From the NCBI GenBank assembly GCA_025526995.1, contig JAHLKG010000005.1, positions 1,240,001-1,304,000 of the forward strand: a stretch of DNA of 64,000 nt, in the 5' to 3' direction. This DNA comes from Powellomyces hirtus. Lineage: Eukaryota; Chytridiomycota; Chytridiomycetes; Spizellomycetales; Powellomycetaceae. Every line of letters starts with the position of its first letter. Position 1 is the first letter of the stretch. The notes beneath the pieces were generated by a model that had not been told where the DNA came from, did no database searches, and worked only from the letters and a program-made list of their open reading frames with translations. Shown here piece by piece: positions 44,698 through 56,813 of this stretch. The translations under genes and the position numbers were made by a program.

Positions 44698-46096
44698 ATG
44701 TCAACTGCATATCGATATCCCTTGCATGCCATTAGGGGATTCGGCTACTCTGCATTTACTATTTTACGATCTGCATCTTGTCGCCCAAGCTTTTGCGCGA
44801 GCATTCCTACCTTCAGCTCACAGCCCCGAAGTTCCCTTACGTCTAATTTCAGATCATATACAACAAAAATGCCTGCTCCAGATACCAAAGGTGCCGTGAA
44901 GATCATATGATCTTACACATGTTGCAACTCAAACATCTAATATCCCTTGCGAACTAGATGTCCAGGAGCAGATGGACGTATCGCGAAAACATACGGGAGC
45001 TCCTTTGTCCAACATGGTTGGAGAGCAGGGCCAACTAGAAGGTACAATGGCAGAGGTTCCACAATTGATGTTGGAAACTCGATTCAAGCTTTTTGTTTGT
45101 AGGACACCATGGCATTGCCTTACTTGTGGTCGATGTCATCAATGACATCGATTTTGAAGGAAACGATTACATGGTTAAAGAGGCTAAGAAAATGGCGCCA
45201 AAGATACATAAACTTGCCAGCGAATGCAGGAGTTTTGGGGTCCCGGTCATTTACTGCAATGACAACTTCGGAAAGGTGTGATTGCATCACGTCTCATTAT
45301 CGCAGACTGTTTCTTATATGTGGTCCCCAGTGGCGATCTAGCCTGGATCACATTTATACTGCTGTGACTACTGATGGCAAGCCTGGGAAAGAAGTTGCGG
45401 AGCTGCTGAAACCCCAATCGGTATACTCAACAATGGTGACTTCAAATCGAATATCTGATCACTAACGCGAATGTTCACGTAGGATGATTACTTTGTGTTG
45501 AAACCAAAACATTCCGCTTTCTATGCTACAGCGTTGGAACCGCTTCTTACCTATCTCAAGGTGAATCCATGGACCAGTATAAATAGCAATGTTATGCGTA
45601 CTGACTCCGACGCCGACTGTGACTCTAGGTGAAAACAGTAATCATAGGTATAGAGAGGAAGGCCGCGCTCTCGCTATTGCAGATGTTAATACTGCTTCAC
45701 TCTCAGTGGGAATGGCAGGAAACGTATGCATTCTTTTCACGGCAAATGATGCATACATGAGAGATTTCGCGACGTTTGTACCTAGAGGTATCTTGAGCAA
45801 AACCATGATCTCGCAAATGAGGTGATGATTCATACCCCCAATTTATTTCAGACTGTATCGCCTCCAGTTCGGAAGAAGAGTCTGAAGCCGCAATTTTGTT
45901 GATGGATCGGGTTTTGAAAGCAAGCACTCGGCCCTCAACCGAACTGGATCTTAAAGAACTGATAGGATTGCATAAAGAATCTGGCTCTTCCAACTCCAAA
46001 GAAACTGGGGAGGGACCAGTCGGTGACGGCGATCGAGAAAGCAACATACCCAACAAGCAACAACCCGCTGGTCGCCTTCCGATTGCATCCCAGTAG
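44698..46096 (+). CDS. Isochorismatase-family (cysteine) hydrolase, probably mitochondrial
   Basis: Eight exons, 44698-44890, 44958-45041, 45103-45275, 45331-45420, 45483-45560, 45629-45647, 45707-45787 and 45852-46096, give 320 residues. The expected catalytic triad is present: Asp in IALLVVDVIND, Lys in LKPKHSAF and Cys in VGMAGNVCILFTANDAYMRD. The family hydrolyses amides or enol ethers of varied small molecules (nicotinamidase- and isochorismatase-like), so the substrate cannot be told from sequence. The first about 60 residues are rich in Arg, Ser and aromatic residues with no acidic residue, a good mitochondrial presequence. A Ser/Glu/Pro-rich tail follows the domain. One exon is a 19-nt microexon covering the strand VKTVIIV just before the catalytic Cys loop. 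Confidence 0.87.
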
Positions 46097-46229
46097 GCTG
46101 CGGTGATGGGCGGATATATTTACTTCATTGCGCAGAACATTATTACGCTTGTACATACATGATTTATTATTTTGCTTTGTAAACATGATCGAGATGCCAA
46201 GCTGATCATTGAGCTTTGTAACATAACAG

Positions 46230-49200
46230 TTACTCGAAAGATTCGTCTCCGAATCCAATTTCTGGTACATGACCCAGCACGTCGTTCGCATCAACCCCTA
46301 GTTTGCTGGACATATCGCGTATGATTTCTTCGTACTGAACGTTCGTTCTCGTAGCTTCATTGTAGTTCCATTTTAGATCTTCGAGCTCTTCAAAAAACGC
46401 GGGATCAAATGCTGACAGTTCCTCTGCCGAAATCAGATCAGAATTGGTGGTCCAAAGGAGCGTCGCCCACGACGAAATTCCCGGAACGTACCTTTCAGCT
46501 CAGCATTTTCTTTTTCCATAGCCTCCAGCTGCTTTTGTAGCGCTATTACGTCCTTCCTTGCCTGTTCCTGCATCTCCCTCAAGGCTGATTCATTTCGTGC
46601 TGGAGACTGAGCTCTTGATCTGATTTCGAGAAGTCGGCCTCGGTCTTTCTCCGCATTCAACTGCTCAGTGAGCTTGGAAGCTCGGACGCGCCACATATCC
46701 AGCTACGGGCATTGAATATGTATGATTTAGGGACATATGAAGGGCGAAGGCCAACTCTTGTTTTCTGTTACCTCTCGGCTCAGTTTTCGATTCTCAGCAG
46801 CCAGTGCGCCCGTTTCACTCTTTTCGGGCGCGAGCAGTTCTTGGATCATGCCATCGCGCTCAGCAACTTCCAATTTCTAGATTGATACATCAAGATGAAT
46901 GACTATTTTTCCTCCTCGCGATAAGCGGAAGACTCCGCACCAATTCTTTGACCGTTTCTTCCAGTATGTTAATTGTTGCTCTGCTGGGTCCATCTGGTCC
47001 TCGTCCAGGATCGTCATGACCAAGCCCACCAATTGCATTTCTCAATGCCACGGTTTCTTGGTCAAGATTTGCTTTCGCAATTTCCAGCTCCTTGATGCGA
47101 GCGACGGCTTTGAGGTGCTTTTCACGGTCCAAACGGACTTGTCGCCGAAGCTTTGCATTCTCCTCCTCCACTCTCGTGCTTTTGCGAATACCCTCATCCA
47201 CAAATCGTCGTTCTTCAGCCTTCTCGGATAGTTCCAATTTGAGCTTCTTGATTTCCCGTACAGCTTCCATGTACTTGCTGTGGCTGCTGCCGTACTTCTT
47301 AAAGCTTTCATTTTCTAAGCGTAACCGTTCGCAGATCCGGGAAACGTGCTCAACAATGGACAATAGATTGGACACCGGTTGATCGGCTAGAACAAGGGCC
47401 GCTCTCCGGAGTTTGCTGAAAGTGATTGTTGCTCCAGCCACCTTGATGTGCTCGTCATTGGAGACGCGTGCATGTTCTGCGGCCTTTAGTTCGGCAACGT
47501 ACTGGAGAATTGCCAATTGAATGGTCAGACGTATACACCTTCTACTGCCGTGTACAGGATCCTAACCTCTTCTAATTCGCACGTCCGCCTTTTTAGACGT
47601 TGCTGCGCTGCGACAGCTTCATCACGTTCGAGACGTGCATCAAGTAAATCGTTGTCGCTCTTGAGCTTCTCGGTCTCAAGGACTTCGTATTTCGCCTAAG
47701 ATCAGTCGCAACATCAGCTCCGAGGATTAAATTTTGGTTAACAGCCGAAACATACCACCGCGTCCCGTAATCTGTGTTCCAAGACCATGACCAGACTGGC
47801 AGCTTTGTTTCCAGAGTCATCACCTGCGGATCCGTCTTGTGGCTCGATTGCGGAAGACTGCTTGTCGGATCGCATTTTCTCGTGCAATTCTTCCAACATC
47901 ACAATTCGCGCCTGAAGCTGCCTTGCTTCATGACGCGCTTGCAAAGTTTCTCGATCTGGCCCCCTCGACGCATGCTGTTGGGAGCGATTGAGTAGATGTT
48001 TCTATATATGCAATACGCAAGAGACAAAATCGCAAGAACCAACCTTCTTCAATTCGTCGATTTCAGTCTCCATCTCAAATACGTTCTTTCTCATGGACTC
48101 TAAGTCTTCAGCATACGCTCGATTCTTTTCAACAAGAGAGCCAGCGTGCTTCAGGGTGTCGATATCTTCCGCCGAAGCTGCTCCTTTCAACTGTTGAACG
48201 GATCCGAGCTGCGCAGACATGCTTTGAATCTTATGTTGCAGTCGTGTCTTTTCCCGTTCGGTGCGATTCAAGGTGTCACGCACGGTAGATAGTGCTTGGC
48301 TGGATTCTTTGAGTTCCTTTGACCTTTCCGCCAGTTTTTCTTTCAATCCCTCCAAGCGCTTTTGGTACTTCTTCTCGATCTCCCACTTCTCTGTCGGGGC
48401 GATTGCGAAACTCTGCGTCTGAGGAACGGCGCTAGTTGTCGATGAAAGGTCTTTCACCCTTTCAGGAAGGTTCGGTTCTTTGGATGCATGCGGCAAAGAA
48501 ATTTCTGCAACATCGCGCCTCAACTTGTCACGCTCTTCCTTGAGTTTCTCAATCGTACCATGGCCTTCTTTGAGCATTCCCTGTAGCTTCCGTAACTCTG
48601 AAACTTGCCGCGCCATTTCTTTATCGCGTGTAGCAAGTTGTTCCGTCAAGGAGGAAATCGTCTTTTCAAAGCGTTCTGCCTCAACCCGACATCGCTGTTC
48701 AGCTTGATTGATTTTTGATTCCAAGGCCACCGCTTTTGCATGAAGTTCCCGGGTGCGGCCTGCTACAAGTTGCTCCACGTCTCCGCGATCATGTTGACGC
48801 GCAATATCTCTTTTCGCTGCATTCTCTGCAGTCTCCACCATTGATTGCTGCAATTCCTGGATTACATGCATCAATTTGGCTTGTTTGGCATCCCTGACAT
48901 CCAAGTCTTGTTGCAATTTAGCCACCAAGTCTAAAGTCTTTTTCGACGGAGGTTCAGCGGCCTTTACGCGGGCATTCTTTAGATCTTCCTGCAGGCCTTC
49001 CATTGCGACAAGCGTTTGATCGATTTCACGCTGCTTGCGCTGTAGGTCCTGACGTAGGCTTTCCATTTGTTCCTCTAACTTTGCCCGATCAAGCTCCGCT
49101 TGCATGATAGCTTCCTTCATCCGCGCTTGCAATGCAGCGACTTCCACCTCCTTGGCACTTAGCAGCTCTGTCAGCTCAACTATTGCGTGATCCGTTTCGG

Positions 49201-52200
49201 TGCCAGTCTCGGTGCCGGGCTCAGACTTTGAGAAGACGTGCGGCTTTCGAAGACGCTCTACTTCCCGATCACTCAAAATGTTGATGACGCTTGTTCGCTC
49301 CTGCAACGCAACATTATAATCTTCCTTATGTTGCGCCATCTCTTCCCTTGCAGCCACTAGCATTTGCCTATACTTTTCGACCAGTGCATCCTTTGCGGTC
49401 AGCTGCTTTTGCAGAGACGCGACTGTTTCTTGTGCTAGTCGAATGGCCGTGCTTTCTCGCTGCCGGGTGACGGTTTCGATGCTTTGTGTCTCCGTGACCA
49501 CGTCTGACACAGCCGCTTTAGTATCGGCGTTTGGTCCTTCCGTGAGCTTGAGGCGCAAGCTAGTTATGTCTGATTTACTCTTATAAAGTTCGTCCATGTT
49601 ATTCCGGTTCTGGCTCTCAAGGGCGTGTACTTTCCCCTCTAGGGTAGAAATTTTGATTTCCTGCGCTTTTACGATTCGGCTGCGCTCAACCAACTGTCGC
49701 AGAGCGGACTCCAGTTGCTGGCCTATTGGAAGTGCCCGATTAGGAAGAACGTCCTTCATTTCCGTAGCGGTCGCTCCGTTGAATATCTGGTCTCGCTCCT
49801 CCTCAAAACCGGAGATGACGCATTCCAGTTCATCGTGACGCCGTTCCCACTCGATCTGGCGCGAATCAGTCTCGCTCTGCAATGCCACATAGTCCTCTTC
49901 TAGTTTGGTGAGTCGCGCAACGTTTTCCTCAAGCTCCTTTTTCGACGATCGCGACGCCTCCTGCGCAGCGGCAAGCTCCCTTTGCAGCCGAAGATCTGTC
50001 AGCTGCAAGGCAGCCAGTTTACTGTGCCAAGACGCTAGTCGCTCTGTGCTTGACGCTTGATTTTTCATAGCATCTACGAGTTCCTCCAGCGAATCACTCT
50101 TCTGCTTTGCTTCGGCCAACTGGTCCTCAAGAGCTCGTTTGTCAGTCACAAGCTGGTCAAGCTTTACATCTAACTGAGTCTTCCTTGCGTCAAGGCCACG
50201 AAAGTGATTGCACATGCGCTCGTACTTGTCAATGAGTACCGCTCCAGCGAGCCTTGCTCTCAGCTGGCCGAGAGATTTCTGAAGCAAGCGCATTCGATTC
50301 CTTTGCTCCAGCCGGAGGTGAAAAACAATGGTGTCGCGTTCATCAATCTCTTTTTCGAGCTTTGGAGATGACGGAGTTAGTGTCGAAAATAACCATTACA
50401 GATAAGACCCATCCATACCTGGACAATATTTCCTTCCAATGTGAGGCATTTGTCGCTCACAAGATTGAGTTTTCTCACCGAGTGTGCCTCGCTGATTTGC
50501 AACTCCAGAATTTGCTGGTGTAAATTACCGATGATCAGCTTGTCATCGCCCTCCATTTGAAGCTCTTCCACGGCGGCTCGCAAAATGCTTTTCTCCTTCT
50601 CATCGATGTCTCGTCTCGTAACCAAATCAGCGGCTTGCGTTGTCGCAATCGCGGCCATATGCTTGTCTACCGCCAGCTCAGATTAGACGAACGTTGTCAT
50701 CAAATGTAGAGGGAGGAAAGCTGCCACCTACAACTGGCAACATCCTGTCTCATTTGTTCAATTTCTGACTCCAGATCAGAAATACGCTTGACATGACGTT
50801 CCGTGTCTTCCCTATTGCTCCCGCCCTGATGTCAAATTAGACAAATACAATGACCCCGAGGAGACAAATAAACTTACCACATAGGAGTTTCGCAGTTCCA
50901 ATTCAGCTTCTCGCAGTTGGTAGTTTTCTTCCTTGACCTCCATGTAAAGTTTGTCCATTGCGTCTATTCTGTTCTGAATCTACTTGGGCTTCAGTGGGAA
51001 GTTATGAGTCAGAAATCTTAATGCAATTGACCACGTACGTCCCGATCTGTATCCAGCATTGTTGCGCATTTCTTCTCAGCCATTTCTGCTCGGTTCTGCA
51101 GCAATTCAACTTGAACCTCAAGGGTAGAGACGCGATATTGAAGCTCGCACGTGTGCGAAGGGCTCTCAATTCCTTTCTTTCGCAGCAAGATATGAACAAA
51201 ATGGCTCGGTTTTAGGCAGTAAAATTAACCTTTGCACTCACCTGTTCCGCGGTCAATTTAGCACACGCTGACTCCATATGCTGAGCCTGGAATATAGATA
51301 TTTAAGCGAACCAGTCGCAGATTTTGCAAATAGAATAAACGCACTGTCGTCTTGGCTGCGTGCAGCTCCTTCTGCAAAACCTCCATCTGCTGTCGTAAGG
51401 CCTTTGCTTCTTGACTCTCAGCTTCAAAGCGCATCTTCTCCCCTAGCCAATGTTGTTCCTTTTCAAGAAGATGAGTAGTTTTTGCTATATACAGATGCAT
51501 CTGATTCTCCATCTGTGAGTGTTCCACCGCCGGAACCGACTCTAAAAGATTGGCATCAGTAAATGTGTCAAGCGCAGAATCAACAGGCCGCTGAGATACC
51601 AGATAATTGATTCATGAGACGATCAATTTTGCCGTTGGAGTCTCGTCTCAGAACCTCCAAACGCGTAATGCGTTCCTTAGCCGACTTTTCTAGTACTGCG
51701 AATTCTTTCTGTGTAAGATTGCGAAAGAATCCAATCAGCAAAGAACTAAAGCTGATGACTTGCGGAGAAGACTGATTTCTCCACCTGGACTTTGTCAAGT
51801 TCTCTGCGTAAGCCGCCTTCAACCTCTTGAAGCGCTTGGTATCGTCGAGTTAAAGCCTTTTCGTTCACTTTCATTATCATGCACTTCCGTTGTGCATCCA
51901 CCAGGTGAGTTTTGATATCATTCGGAGGTCCGGAAAGATCGCGCACTGTACGCTCAAGGCTTTGGATCTGTATGTCAGCTGTTTCCTTTCCTGTTTTGAC
52001 CTCTTGTACTTCTGACGATAGTTTCGCTATGCTCTCCGTGCTTTCAACTTTCAACTTCTGGTAATTGCGATATAGATGCCGTTGGCGTCCTACAAGAACA
52101 CTGTACAGATTCTTCATCGATATCATCAGCCCAGGCTTTCTATGACATGGTAATCCAGATGGTTCTACCTGGTATCTCTTGAGCGCTATATCGCTGTCAT

Positions 52201-55200
52201 GTATCGCACGATCTTTGGCTTTGGAGTCCTCCAAACATTCTGCAAGTTTTTCAACCAGTGCAACGTAGTCCGCTTGGCTCCCCATGAGCAGGCTAGCGGG
52301 TAACTCGACGTGCTTGGGAGGCGGGTTTAAAACTTGGTTTTTCCAGTGATCACGATCTTTTTCAATCTGTTTGTTCTTGGTGCGTAAGATAACCAGCTCG
52401 TCACGAGTTTTGCCAATAACGGCTCTGGCAGCGCGAATGTCTTCTCGCAGAGTCTAATGTCAAAAGTCAGTTTGCTTCTTTTTGCAGTTCGCTCCAGCAG
52501 GGAACCCACTTTGTTAACGAGTAGAACATCTTTCCCAGCATCGAGGTCGTTTAAATTGCCTTCGTTCGATATTCTTTGATTCTTTTCTAGCATGGCGATC
52601 AACTTATGCACGGCAGTAAATTGGGCCGCAGAAGCATTTCGCCATCCATCTCCATTGTCAGCACTCAATTGGACGAGAGTGAGCGAGACTTCTTTGATGG
52701 CAGCCTCCAGGCGAGACTTGTCGTTCTTAAGACGACGAGCTTCGCTCTGTTTCCGAAAGCAGGCTTGATTAGGGGACATCAGAGGACGTCGAAGAACGTG
52801 GTAGTATTGTACAGACCTCCAATTTTTTGGCTTCTTCACGGGCTTCGCCGGCATCCACCTGAGCTCGCTCCAGTTCAATTGATATTCGATCCAACTGGTC
52901 CATCGATGTTGCCACGGGTGCCGTATTCTTGTCAGTGCGCTTTGAGTTCACTGGCGCACCAGTCTTTATGCGCAATCGTTCCGCGTAATCTTCAACATCC
53001 GCTAAACTATCAGCGGTCAGGCCAAGAGCTACCGCGCGATCTCCCTTATCGATGGCGTATAGGCGCATGGCAGCCTTCAGTTGTAATCGCTCTTCTTCCA
53101 AGGTATCGATTTCGGATCGCAGCTGCGTATTGAGCGCGCGCGATCTCTCCAGCTCCACCGAAAGAATGTTACGGATGTTTGAGACATCGATTGGTGAAAC
53201 CGTATTACAGCCTAATCGTACCCGCAGCTCTGTGTTCTCATCCACAAGTTCCCCCACTTGCCTTTCCGTTGCATTCAACTGTTGAGACCGAAGAAGGAGA
53301 TCCTTTTCTTTTTTCCGCAGCCGGAGCTGCAGCTCTTTGATTTCGCGGGCGGCCTCAGGGAGACCGTACACGGTAGATTCGTACTTATGTATCCGATTTT
53401 GTAGAGATACTAGCTGGCTTTCTTTTGACTCCAATTGCGAGTCTGCCGCTCGTATTTTCTGGAGAGTCTTACGATGCCGCGATTTGTATGCTTCGAGCTT
53501 GTCTTTCAGCCGATGGACGCTGTCTAGTTGCCCTCTCAATGCATCCAGGTCGATCCCGGACTGACTCTGTAGCGCTTGGTCGATTTGATCCCAGTCCAGA
53601 CTCAGCAACTCAAAGTCTCGATAGGACTCATCCAGCTTCCCTTGAAGATTTCGAATTTCGTCATCTTTTTCGAGAAGCTGCTTGTGGAATGCCCCAATAT
53701 TGGATGGTCGAAGTTCTTCTTGCAGATGCACAATATCCGCGCGTAGTTGCTCGATTATCGCATCTTTAGCTGCGGAGGCAGCCTCGGACTCATGCATGGC
53801 TTTTTCATAATGCTGCACTTCCGCTTGTAGATCACTCAAAAATCGCTCATCCTGCGATCCTGCTTTTTCGACCTGCCGAGTCAGGTCTTCCAGTTTAGTT
53901 CTCAGTGCAACTTTCTCTGCGTTCAGTTGATCGATGGTCATGTCATTGTGCAACACAATCTGCTCAGTCTCCTTTTCATCCTTCTCCTTCCTGAGAATCT
54001 TTGTCAATGACCGAAATTACGAGAGGTGGTGGCATAACATGTACCTCTCTAGTTCGGTGACAGTCACCTCCAGTTCTTGTGTAAGCGCCTCAACCTCGCT
54101 TGTTAGACGGGCATTTCTTGAACTGAGGAGTTCTACCTCCGCGACATAACGTGCAAGCTCGCCATTTTTCTCCTGAAAAGCCGCACGAGGCCGCATGAGG
54201 TTATGACGGCAGTGCGACAGTGATTCTCATCGACATCCAGTTACCCTGAGCTGCTTGCGGATCTGGTCATCGTCTAAATTCTTCAATTGAATGCGATCTT
54301 TTCGGTTCTGAAGTTGCGACTGATAGTCTTTGATCTCAGCTTTCATCCTTGCGACGACCTCCTCGGCCGCGGCAGCTCGCGCTCGTTCAGTAGTAAGTTG
54401 CTAACGTTCGGGTGAGTCTTGGAGACAAACTCCATCGATGTAAAATCTGAAGCACTTACGGCGTTAATCTCTCGAACAGCGCTACGCTCCGTGCTGAGAA
54501 GCTCTTCTGTCTCGGCCAAATGATTTGTCAAGGCATCATTACGCTTTTCGAGGTCCTCGTTATCCTCGCGTAAAGTACGCAACTCTAAGCAAGCGTGAGA
54601 CATTCTTTCCCATTGTGGATCAACAGGCGAGGCTAGCAATACCAGTGACATAAGGAGCGTCTCCACCAGATATCAACCCGGCCATCTCATCATCTTGCTC
54701 TTGCACCCTTGCCTATCAACTCCCATGTAAGTGAGATAGTCCGGATATGTCACCACAGAATCCCCCAATGATTGAGAGGTACACACCTCCAACCCGCGAA
54801 TGTCTTCTTCAGCTTGGAGCAGATAGAGATTTTTATTCCTATGCACCATTGAAATTAAGTCTCTACTTTCTATATCCCCAAGCGGTTAACAGATTCTACA
54901 CCTACTCCATGACTATCTGCGTTACTCGAAAGAGGTGTATCATATTCTGCGGAGTAGCCTTCGGATCTTTTTTTTAAGGTCCAATGACAGTGTTAGACCC
55001 CACAGCCTTTCTTCTTGGTACGGTTGCTCTGGCAGGGACAACCTTCAGGACAAACCCGCGCTTCCACAAGGACATCATAAAGCTCTTCCAATTGCGTGTC
55101 GATTTCTTGTGCAGACTGTCATATGAGTTTGTCAGTAATGAGTGAAGCGACGATAACCTGAGCCTGTTAATGGCCTCGTTGCGTCTAGAAGTCACCTGTT

Positions 55201-55275
55201 GGGAGAGAGAGTCGATGTCGAATTGCAAGATCTTGTCCCAATTCAAAGGGACGACTTTGTTGGTAAAGTCTGCCA
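46230..55275 (-). CDS. Ciliary transition-zone coiled-coil protein CEP290
   Basis: Y-link component of the flagellar transition zone, which gates entry into the axoneme. More than 20 exons span 9 kb and encode roughly 2,500 residues, near human CEP290 (2,479). I verified the last exons (46423-46230; previous one ending at 46492) and saw the largest near 50293-48040 and 54007-52815. The N-terminus NKVVPLNWDKILQFDIDSLS matches the family's start. The block KYESTVYGLPEAAREIKELQ ... VGELVDENTELRVRLG aligns with the human YESGVYGLEDAV/LDENEALRERVG region. INWH-like SWHSKLAALQLTDLRLQREL and the C-terminal FDPAFFEELEDLKWNYNEA are also diagnostic. Nearly the whole chain is coiled coil. Presence of this gene argues for a zoosporic fungus. 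Exact borders of several small exons between 50.3 and 52.8 kb were not fixed. Confidence 0.93.
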
Positions 55276-55943
55276 TTCTCCCTGACCCACCGTCGCTTCT
55301 CAACTGAAAGGGGATGCAACAATGTCAACCGTAATTCTCTATATTTTCAGTGGAATGTACATATGTGGGAAGAGAGATAACGGCTGATTACTGGATGTGC
55401 AAAGACCACCTCCAAGATTGCGAGAGACCGGGACGCGTGGGTTATGCGCAGCAGGCACAATCATCAACTTGACATCTCCCCGCCTCGTGCTTACAGTGCA
55501 TGCCTGTAGGCGCCTCATATGCCAATCGACGAGCTTTTACAGCTTTAGACAGATCCTCGCTTTTTTTTACAATCAGGCAACGGAAGAAATGCTCCAGGCA
55601 AATTCAGTAATGGCAGTGTGATTGGATACAGAAATGTGTTATTTCAGTCATTCTTTCAGCATGAGGACAAAAATAGAGAGTCCTCTACTGGTAGTGCATA
55701 TGCAGATAGCCATAGAAGTATCCCGCAAATGGGAAGAGTGTTTGTTCCCCAATGCCTATGCGCCTTACCCCATGGGAGTAGTGCTCTTGAAGTTGTGAGG
55801 TGGATTTGCTGACGCATGTCACATGACGCACACGTGACCCTGCGTTCGCCCGCCCCTGCGGCCGCGCTGCGAAGAGTTGAGGCTGGGGGTGAAATACTGA
55901 TGGTTCCTTCCTTCTCGAAAATTTCTGTATAGCTCATTTGACA
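55276..55943. promoter_or_regulatory. Divergent promoter region of CEP290 (-) and eS26 (+)
   Basis: 668 bp between start codons, with one ACGCGT at 55433 and a T run at 55560. No ORF of note. Confidence 0.5.
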
Positions 55944-56813
55944 ATGGTAAGCAGGATGAACGAGCGAACGAACGAACGAATGAACGATGAAGGAACAAAT
56001 GGAAGGAGAGAGAACTGATGGATGGAAGAATGCCGAGGGGGATATTACAACAAAGGGACGGATGGATGGATGGATGAATTGGAGGGAGGAGGATCTGGTG
56101 GACGCAATTTCCGAATCAACATCAAATCACGGCTCAATACTTTCGACCTACTCTTGGACACAACGACATAATTACTATGCCATCAACACTGGTGCAGCCA
56201 CATCGAGGACTCGAAATGCAGCGGTGAATGGTGGTCTGACGCACGTGGATGCTATCGAAATGGAGTGCTGGTGCGGCAAGGCCGGGGGACATGATCCTTG
56301 GACTCTGTGCGAAGACGGGGGGAATGCGACCGAGGCGAAAATACGTCTTGTGAGCCACGAAGGCTAACCCGCGCTCTTTCCATTCCGTGCCTTTCAGACT
56401 CAGAAGAGGAGGAACAACGGACGCTCCAAGCACGGTCGTGGCCACGTCAAGCCCGTCCGCTGCTCCAACTGCGCACGTTGCGTGCCCAAGGACAAGGCCA
56501 TCAAGCGGTTCTTGATCCGCAACATGGTTGAGCAGGCCGCCATTCGTGATCTTTCTGAGGCGTCCGTCTTCGAGGGTGAGACCAGTACTGCGGTTCTCTT
56601 CTTGGATGGAGGAACATCACAGCTCACACAATGTTTATTTCCGTAGAGTACGCTCTCCCTAAGCTGTACATCAAGATGCACTACTGCGTGTCTTGCGCCA
56701 TCCACTCCAAAATCGTTCGCGTCCGTTCCGTTGAGGGTCGTCGTGACCGTACCCCTCCCCAGCGTTTCCGTGGATTCCAGAAGGACAAGAAACCCGTTGC
56801 GCCTAAGGCGTAA
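55944..56813 (+). CDS. 40S ribosomal protein eS26 (RPS26)
   Basis: Small-subunit ribosomal protein near the mRNA exit site. The exons are 55944-55946, 56398-56575 and 56647-56813, giving 115 residues, the same length as human RPS26. The first coding exon holds only the ATG, directly followed by gtaagc. The second begins [19 protein letters not shown]. The zinc-site cysteines are seen in CSNCARC and [12 protein letters not shown]. The C-terminus is [16 protein letters not shown]. The first intron is 451 nt, far longer than the local norm, as is common in ribosomal protein genes. It contains GAAC and GGAT simple repeats. Confidence 0.97.
55955..56077. repeat. Simple repeats in the first intron of eS26
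   Basis: A (GAAC)n-like tract lies at about 55957-55992 and a (GGAT)n tract at about 56058-56077. Both lie within the 451-nt intron. Confidence 0.85.
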
